DNA from: Candidatus Sumerlaeota bacterium
GTDB taxonomy: Bacteria > Sumerlaeota > Sumerlaeia > JADFCT01
Length of the DNA stretch: 17,320 bases
Direction: 5' to 3'
Assembly (NCBI GenBank): GCA_026398575.1
Contig: JAPLSP010000563.1
Location: forward strand, 1-17,320
Positions within the stretch are counted from its first letter, which is position 1, and every line of letters begins with the position of its first letter. Of this stretch, positions 1-7,800 are shown in pieces. A program made the position numbers and the translations under genes. The notes beneath the pieces are model-generated. The model saw nothing but the letters and a program-made list of their open reading frames with translations. It searched no databases and was not told the DNA's origin.

Positions 1-74
1 CTTCTTTTTGGCGATTCAATGGCCTTGGCGCTAAAAAGAAGGCGGCAAGCCACCTTACTCCAAAAGCTGGCGCC
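1..74. repeat. Palindromic dispersed repeat, copy A (cut by window edge)
   Basis: The inner end of one arm (1-10) and the complete other arm (33-74) of a long inverted repeat are visible. The 42-base arm at 33-74 matches the arms of the complete element at 14579-14682 almost exactly. When copy A is reverse-complemented, its loop aligns with the loop of the other copy (shared GCGCCA, CCATTG and CGCC blocks), so this copy lies in the opposite orientation. The outer part of the first arm is outside the window. The element carries no ORF of its own and ends about 37 bases before the first possible start of the hydrolase gene. Confidence 0.85.
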
Positions 75-110
75 GTTCCTAAGCGCTTTCCTTTTACCTC
101 TTAGGCAAAA

Positions 111-902
111 ATGCGATACGGAATCTATGGCTCAGACCACCAAGGCCCGCAATCAATGAAACCTGTCATGCTTGTGCTGCTGCCCGGACTGGATGGAACC
201 GGTATTCTCTTCGAACCGCTTCTTGAAGTCTTGCCGCCGGAGATTTTACCGAAGGTGGTGGCCTATCCTCCCGATCAGCCTTTGGATTATGAGGCGCTGC
301 TGCCGCAGGTTCTTGCGTCGTTGCCGGAACGCGAGCCGTTCGTCCTTTTGGGCGAGTCCTTTTCAGGGCCTCTTGCAGTGATGGCCGCCAGCCGGCGTCC
401 GCCGAACTTGCGGGCCGTTGTGCTGTGCGCCACCTTTGTCCGCAATCCCATCTGGTTTCTGCCGCGATGGAGCCGGTTCTTGTGCGGGAGTTATGTCTTT
501 TGGTTTTTTCCGCTGATGTCGAAGACGAAGGCGTTGTTGAATGCCATTTTTGGCTTTTCCAATCCGCAGATGCGCGCGCTCATCCCAAGAGCGTTGAAGC
601 TGGTCAAGCCTTCGGTCTTCGCCGCGCGCGGCAGAGCCGCATTGGCGGTTGATGCAACCGAACAATTGCGCGCCTGCCAGGTTCCCATTCTTTATCTGGC
701 GGCAAAATTTGATGGCGTCGTTCCCGCGCACAACCTCGCCTATATTCAGCGCCAAAAGCCATCCGTCAAAGCGGCGATCATTCCGACAGGGCACATGCTA
801 CTTCAATCGCGCCCGCGAGAAGCTTGCGCGGCCCTCTTGGAATTTTTGCAGTCCGACGCGTCAGACTGGTCAGACGCGTCGGACCGGTCGGACTCGGACT
901 AG
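111..902 (+). CDS. Alpha/beta-fold hydrolase
   Basis: This is a small soluble hydrolase with the catalytic triad readable in order. The nucleophile elbow is GESFSG with Ser83, the acid is Asp201 in KFDGVVPAHN, and His228 lies in PTGHMLLQ. Near the N-terminus LLPGLDGTG forms the oxyanion-hole region, as in BioH-like and lipase-like esterases. No signal peptide is obvious, so it is probably cytoplasmic. The substrate cannot be told. The start is uncertain: neither ATG 111 nor the in-frame ATG 156 has a strong Shine-Dalgarno sequence, and MKPVMLVLLPGLDGTG from 156 is the more usual N-terminus for the family. The C-terminus is odd, ending in a Ser-Asp-rich tail (SDASDWSDASDRSDSD) encoded by nonanucleotide repeats. 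Its TAG overlaps the stop codon of the convergent exporter gene within a CTAG. The fold is secure; the reaction is not. Confidence 0.8.
   Translation: MRYGIYGSDHQGPQSMKPVMLVLLPGLDGTGILFEPLLEVLPPEILPKVVAYPPDQPLDYEALLPQVLASLPEREPFVLLGESFSGPLAVMAASRRPPNLRAVVLCATFVRNPIWFLPRWSRFLCGSYVFWFFPLMSKTKALLNAIFGFSNPQMRALIPRALKLVKPSVFAARGRAALAVDATEQLRACQVPILYLAAKFDGVVPAHNLAYIQRQKPSVKAAIIPTGHMLLQSRPREACAALLEFLQSDASDWSDASDRSDSD
855..899 (+). repeat. Nonanucleotide tandem repeat forming the hydrolase C-terminal tail
   Basis: Four consecutive 9-base units (855-863, 864-872, 873-881, 882-890) plus a degenerate fifth follow the pattern GAC-NGG/GCG-TCA/TCG. They encode DxS triplets, giving an acidic Ser-Asp tail immediately before the stop. 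The tail lies beyond the catalytic His and outside any expected fold. It therefore looks like a low-complexity extension added to the gene's 3' end. Confidence 0.75.
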
Positions 903-1789
903 CGGGAGCTCCGCCCGCCGAGCAATGCCCCGGCGGCGATCAGCGCTGCGCCGGGGAGGAGGCCGGGGCTGAAGGATTCCTTGAATAGAAGACCCATAAG
1001 TAGCGCAGAGACAACGGGCACGAAGTAAGCCAGCAGCGCCAGCAGGCGCGCCGAGCCGCGTTTGATGCCGATTTCCCAGAGATAGTAGCCCACGCCGACC
1101 GGTCCGATGCCGCAGAAAAGCGCCCAGAAAATCGTGGCGGCGCTGGGCATGACCATTCCGCGCCATTCGCCTTTGAAGCCCGCCAGAGCCGCCGAACAGA
1201 TCGCGCACATCACCCATTGCAGCGTCGAGCCGTTGTCTTCGTCCGGGATGCTCCATTTCTTCAAGAGCACAGAATACAGCGCCCAGAAAAACGCTCCCGT
1301 GAACGACATGGCGTGTGGCAGCAAGCTCGAAGGCGGACGCAGAAAAGCGCCGATGCCTTTCACCATAACGACGCCGGCGAAACATATCGCCGCCCCTGCA
1401 AGCAGCGCCGGCAAGCCGCGCCGTTCCACTCCCAGCGCCGTCCCCAGCAGGATCATCATGATCGGCCAGAGATAGTTGAGCAGGACCACCAAGCCCAAGT
1501 CCTCTTCGCGCGCCAGTCCGATGGCGCTGACGAAAAGAATGGTATAGATATTGATGCCCAGGGATCCCGCCACGAAAACTTTCCAAGGGCATCGAAAGAG
1601 GCGCGCGAAAGAATATCCGCGCGCGGCATGGATGGCGGCGCCCGCCCCAACCCCCAGCACGCACGTGATCGCAAGGAATGTCATCGCGCCCATGCCGCGC
1701 GTCCCGGCGGCATAGCACGGCCCGCTCCAGCACCACAGCGCCAGCGCGCAAACGCCCCACGCGGTTGGATGGGAGAACAATAAACGCAT
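899..1789 (-). CDS. EamA/DMT-family exporter, YddG-like
   Basis: This is a polytopic inner-membrane protein of the drug/metabolite transporter superfamily with about ten hydrophobic segments in two EamA halves. It resembles the E. coli aromatic amino acid exporter YddG as I recall it. The shared landmarks are LLNYLWPIMMILLG in the first half, SFTGAFFWALYSVLLKKWS at the start of the second half, and AYFVPVVSALLMGLLF near the end. Export of amino acids or similar metabolites is inferred from family membership. ATG 1789 was chosen because the following RLLFSHPTAWGVCALALW leads directly into the first membrane helix. A TTG at 1852 would add 21 hydrophilic residues. Neither has a clear Shine-Dalgarno sequence. 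The gene begins 63 bases after the giant surface-protein gene on the same strand, so read-through is possible. Its stop overlaps the convergent hydrolase stop. Confidence 0.78.
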   Translation of the reverse strand: MRLLFSHPTAWGVCALALWCWSGPCYAAGTRGMGAMTFLAITCVLGVGAGAAIHAARGYSFARLFRCPWKVFVAGSLGINIYTILFVSAIGLAREEDLGLVVLLNYLWPIMMILLGTALGVERRGLPALLAGAAICFAGVVMVKGIGAFLRPPSSLLPHAMSFTGAFFWALYSVLLKKWSIPDEDNGSTLQWVMCAICSAALAGFKGEWRGMVMPSAATIFWALFCGIGPVGVGYYLWEIGIKRGSARLLALLAYFVPVVSALLMGLLFKESFSPGLLPGAALIAAGALLGGRSSR

Positions 1790-1852
1790 CACGGCCAAGC
1801 GTCTCAGATTCGCCGTGTTTTCGGCAATCCAAAATCCTGGAACGATACCCAA

Positions 1853-4800
1853 TCAATATCGGGTCCATAACTGAACCGCCGATGCCGACCCATAGATCAT
1901 CCAGGTGGTTTCGGCATCCGTCCCCAAAGGCAATCCGGCCAGATCGTTGATTCCCGATCCGGCGGCCACCAGCCGCAAGACATAAACGCCCGGCGCCGCG
2001 TTGCCAATGACCAGGGTATAGTGCGACGGATCCACTTGCGTCAAGTTACTGAGCTCGGCCACAACGCTCCCATTGCGCGTCAGAACAAAGTCGCCAAGGT
2101 CCACGCCCGTGACCGCTTCGCTGAAAGTGACCGTCGTAACGGCGTTGGCGTAATCACCGACCGCCGCGATGGCCGCTATCGGCGGCGTCCGATCCACATA
2201 CAGCTGGTCGGCATAATGCGCGACGCCAACGTTGTATATCAGATCGGTCAAAGTAATGGCGACATCCGCCCAGCCTTCCGCATCCGCCGGCAGCGTTGTA
2301 TAGGAGTAGGTATAGGCGCCGCTTGTGATTCGGACCAGCGAAGCCGTATGGTCGTTGACGGTCACATCCGGATTATGCGCCAGCGCTTCGGAAGCGGTAA
2401 AGACAATCGAGACCGAGACTCCTTCCTGCGCGTAGGTTGGCGTTACGCTCAAGTCCAGAGGCTCGGGCGGAAGGTTATCGAACAGGAAGCTATAGTGACG
2501 CGATGCTTCATTCTGGCGGGTTTTGGGATCCACGGCGCTGTTGCAGACGTTCGACGGAATGAAGAGGGTGACAAGTCCCTGTGCGGTCGGGATCGCATTG
2601 AAGGTATAGGTCGCTCCCGTCGCAGGCCAGCTGACGGGAACGATCAGGCAATTGGCCACGCTCAGATCGCTCGTGACGAAGTTTTCGACCGCGATGCCAA
2701 ACGTGACGGTGAAGAGGACAGGCGTCTGGCTCGTGATGGCGCCGCTGGCCACTTGCACGGATTTGAATTCGGTAATCGGGAGCAAGGTGGCGTCTTTGAT
2801 GACGCTCCACCGCTGTTCGATGAATGGAATATACGCCTGATCGCAGATGACGGTTCCCGAGGTCCCAATGAGCGCGATATTCACAGGAATGGGCCCTTCG
2901 CCAAATACATCGAGACACTTGAATTCAAACGTTTGATTGTCGCCCGACGGATTGAGGACGGCCAATGCCGCGTAGATATTGATTCCGTCCGTCGTGAGCG
3001 TCAACTTGTCGGCTGTGACGTTGAAGACGGGCTCGGTGAAAGTAATGGTGACTGTTGTTATGATGGCGGCGGACATCCCGCTCGTTGGAGTCACGTCCGC
3101 CAGCGGATTGAAGTTCGGCGCCACCGTATCCGCTGCGAAGACGCCGCCAAACTTGGCCGCCAGCGGATTGCCCAAATCGTCGGTCACGCTGGTCGTCTGG
3201 TCCATATCCAGCCGCAACATGCCGCCCAACGGAGCGCCGGAGGCCAGATTTCCAACCGTCACGGTCCACGTCATTCTGTCGCCGCTGGGATTGCTGAGAT
3301 CCAACAGCTCGCCCGAGGCGCTTCCGTTCACGAGCGAGACCGTGAAGGCGCCGGACGTCAGGCCGGTCACCGGTTCGCTGAAGAGCAGGTCGTAGATCAT
3401 GGTCGTCGAAGTCGGCGCAGGACCGATCCAGCGCGGCGCCAGAGTCGTCGCCATCGGCGGCACGGTGTCCACCTGATAGACTTCGCCGGAGAAAGGCAGA
3501 TTCATAAGAGGCTGGCTATAGCGCGCATCCGCGATGGCCGTGGCGCCGCCCGTGGTCACATCCAGACGGAATTCGCCCTCGCCGGTTCCCGTCGCCACGG
3601 TCACGGTCGTTGCGGTTGTGCCGTTTGCGGCCGCGATGACCTGCGGCGCCGCCGTAAATGTCCCGCTCACAATCAGGGTTGTGAAATCATCCACATCCAC
3701 GTTTGTCACCGGTTGCGAATACGTCACGAGATACTCCACGGTGGTCGCAGTGGTCGGGCTGGGGCTCAATCGCACAACGGAGAAGACTTCCGGCGGCGTG
3801 GCGCCCAGCAGAGCGACGTTGATCGGCGCGATCACGCCGTCGTCATAGGTGAAGGCGCCAGTGTAATCGCCCGGCGCCAGCGGATTGAATCGCAGAGTGA
3901 TAATTTCCGAAGCGCCGCCCGGCTGCAAAGTGACGATATTGGGCGTGTCAATGCCAAAGGGCGCGCCCGAAACGAAATAGTCCGAGGTGTCCGCAACGAT
4001 GGGCGCATTGCCGTTATTCTGCAGCGTCAACACTCCCGTCACACTCGAACCCACGGCTACCGAGCCAAAATCAAGCGGATTGGGAGTGATGATCAAGATG
4101 CCCTGGAAGAGTTCATAAGCGCCGACATCCGGCAGGGGCGAGGCGCCCGGATAATCGCGCCGGCGATTGGCGATGTCATAGATCGGCGCGTTCAATCCGG
4201 TTGCGGAATTCCAGTATCCCTGGTCAACCGCGGGCGATCCAGGCTGCAGGTCCACATTGCCTGCCAGCGCATCCACAAACAGAGGATCAACGCGGCTGAC
4301 TGGGAAATCGGCCGGAATCGGATTTGTTACAGTCGCGTTGGTAACGGTGTTGGTCAGGGTATTGCCAAACAGGCACCGGTCCAGCGTCCCGGCGCCGCCG
4401 TTGAAGGCCCGGGTGTGGTTGTCAAAGATACAGTTGAAAATATTCGGCGGATTTCCGGTGTTATCAACATGAATCCCCTCGCCATTGAGAGATCGGTTTC
4501 CATAGAACGTGCAATTGACCACTGCAAGATTGCCCGTGCTCTCGCGCCGGATTCCTCCGCCGGAACCGCTCGGGCCGGAATTGTTCAAGAAGACGCTGTT
4601 GATGATGGTGGCGCTGGTGTTGGCGTCTCGCACGCGCATTGCGCCGCCGTCCCAACCCGCATTTCCGGAAAGGAGGCACCGATCCATCAAAAGATAATAG
4701 CCGGCGGCGCCGGAGCCCACGTCCACGGCCCCGCCGTCCTTTCGCGTGGGATTCCCGGCCGCGTTGTTCACAAACGAACAGCTTGTGACACTAGCGGAAT

Positions 4801-7800
4801 CGCTATAAAACCAAAGCGCTCCGCCTGTGTTGTTCGTCGTGGCATTGTCGGTAAAAGTCGTGCTTGTGATGGCGGCGCTGCCTTCCCTGACATACGCAGC
4901 GCCGCCTTCATCGTAGCCCCGGTTGCCTTCCAACACGCACGCCTCCATGACCAATGCGCCTTTGATGCGGACCGCGCCGCCGTCGCCGGTAGTGGCGACA
5001 TTGCGCAAGAATTGGCAATTGCGCGCCGCATAAACGCCGTTGACGCTGTCGCCATACAAAGCGCCGCCATTGGTGCCTTGATTCCCGTCGAAAAGGCAGT
5101 TGTCCAGAGTGCAGGTGGTGGTTTCGTGACGCACTGCGCCGCCGTTGGACGCTGCGTTGTTGCGGATAAAATCAGTGCTAGAGATCATGATATAAGGTTT
5201 GACATAGATCGCGCCGCCGCTGTCTCCGTTATTCTGGGCAAAGTCGCAGCGATCTATCGTTACGGTGCTTGAGTTGTCAACAAACATTGCCCCGCCGCTC
5301 TTTCGGGCTGGATTTCCAGCCGTATTGTTCGCAAAAGAGCAGCTCGTGACGGATGCGGATTCAAGGGAGAACCAAACCGCTCCTCCGTTGTTGCCGGTTG
5401 TGGCATTGTCGGTGAAGGTCGTGCTGGTGATGTTGGCGCTGCCTTCTCTGATATACATCACTCCGCCCTCATCAGAGCAACGATTACCTTCAAACATGCA
5501 AGCATCCATGACGAAAGCGCCCTTGCCGCGCAGAGCGCCGCCATCGCCGTTATAGCCGATATTGCGGAAGAACTGGCAATTTCGCATCTCACAATTGCTG
5601 GCGGTGCTGTCGTTATAAATCGCGCCGCCATTTTGCCCCTGATTATTCTCGAACAGGCAGTTGCTCAAGGTGCATATAGTACCCTGAGGCCGCATAGCCC
5701 CGCCGCTGGCTGTCGCGTAGTTCCCAGTGAAACTGGTGTCGGAAATCCGCATGATGATGCCGGCGGCAGTACTGTAAATGGCGCCGCCATTGCCCGAACA
5801 ATAGTTGTTCAGGAAGCGGCAGTGGCGCATGTCATATACCTCCGACACTTCGGTGCTATAAATAACGCCGCCATTGTTCGATGTGTTTCCGGAGAAGAGG
5901 CAGTTTTCCAGAACGCAGGAAGGTGTGGATCTCGGACGCAGCGCGCCGCCATAGGGGCTGGTATTGTTGATGAAGTCGCAATCGGTGATCTGGAATCTGC
6001 AGCCGGCGTTGTCGCTGCCAATGGCGCCGCCGTCATGCCCGGCGGTCGAGTTGCCGGTGAACGTCGTCCGCTCAAGGGTCAACGGGAAATTGCTGGTGGC
6101 ATAGATCGCGCCGCCCCAGCCGTGGGCAACGCTGTTGCTGGTGAAGGAGCAATCGGAGATCGTGGCGCCGCTGGGAGCATTGTTGAACGCCAGGGCGCCG
6201 CCATGCTTGTCGGTACCGGTGACCTTGTTATTCACAAAATCGCATAAATTTATGGTGATGGTTCCGGGCTGGCCGCCCCAATTGAAAAACAAAGCGCCGC
6301 CGGGATCGCCGCCATTGCCTATTTGATTGTTTGTGAACGTGCAGCGGAGGAACGATGCGGTTGGATTGATCGCGGTATTGCAGTAACTGTTGACCGCGGC
6401 GCCGCCGTCGCCGGCAGTGTTGTTCGTGAAGGTTGTGTCGGTGGCGTAAATGGACGCATTCTGGCATTTGACCGTGCCGCCATCGGCGCCACCCGAGTTT
6501 TGATCAAAGCCACAATTGACGAGGTTCACAAGTCCAGTTTCATCGCGAATGGCGCCGCCGTAGTTCTTACACCGATTCAGCGAGAATGTGCAGGTTGTGA
6601 ATGAGAGCTGGCCATATTGGCACCAGACAGCTCCTCCGTCCGAGTTGGGCGCGCTGTTGCCCGTAAAGAAGCAATTATCAATCCGATTGAGCGCTGAAGA
6701 AGAGCGATAATTATAGATCGCCCCGCCCTGCGACGCATTGGCGGTATTGGCGTCAAACGAGCAGTCACTGATGGCCATGGGGATAAGATAGTTGTTCGCA
6801 TCCCTCCAAATCGCGCCTCCCCGCTGCAGAGCGGTGTTGCGGGTGAACTCGCAGTTGGTGAAGGTTGGGATGACGGAATTCTGATTTCCGTTTTCCAAGC
6901 CAACCGCCCCACCATAGCCGCCGGAGTTGGATGTAAATACGCAGCCATCCAAAGTCAGGACAAGATTGGGCTCATCGGAATTGGTCCAGATGGCGCCGCC
7001 ATAATAATTGCCGGAAGCAATCGCGCTGTTGCTGGAGAACTCGCAGTTGGTCAGTATCCAGCTTTCGCGGTAAAGCCTCATGGCGCCGCCGCCATCCCCG
7101 CTGGTGGTCATGTTATTATAGAACTTGCAGTCGCGGGCCGTATTCACGGCGCCGTTGCGGATCGAACGGACCGCGCCGCCATTCAGACCGCTGTCGTTGC
7201 CATCGAACACGCAATTCTCCAGCGTCATGGCGCCCAGGTATTCGCGGCAGATCGCGCCGCCGCCGCCGTTGCCGCCGCCCGTTATTGTCACATGATTATT
7301 CAGGAACATGCTTCCGATTACGGTGATTGTCGTCGGCACGGTCTGGACCGCCAGCATGCCGCCTGAAAGGGCGCCGCCACGCCATACAGCCGTGTTGTCG
7401 CTGAACGCGCACGACGTGACGGAAACCGCCGCGCCATTGTTGACGAACACCGCGCCACCTTCCTGCGAACAGGCGTTGCTCGTGAAGGAACACTGCGAAA
7501 GCGCCAGGTCCACCTCGCTATATATTGCGCCGCCATAGCCGGCGGCCGACCCGTTGAAGAAATTCACAGCGTCAATCGCCACCGCTGGCGACCAGGCTAT
7601 GAACGCCAGGATGCGATCGGCGCCAATGCCGGAAATCGTCGTGGCGTTATCGAGCGCATAATTGCCCGTGCGCGCGGCAGGCGAGGCTTCCGTTCCCGCG
7701 AAGCCGCCAAAAATGCTGACCGGATTGGCGACGACGGCCATGACGGGCATGCTGTATTCGCCTGCCTTGATCCATATCTGGCCGTTCCCCGCAACGTTGG

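Noticed and set aside
870..1868. 332-codon minus-strand frame overlapping the exporter
   Set aside because: The product is Arg-rich and hydrophilic and lacks the membrane helices and YddG-like motifs of the adjacent frame, so it is a shadow frame.
2021..5272. 1,083-codon open frame on the plus strand
   Set aside because: It is antisense to the beta-helix part of the giant gene. It has no family similarity, and its openness follows from repeated GGC-GGC-GCG codons on the other strand. The minus-strand frame has a signal peptide, an ideal ribosome-binding site and clear domains.
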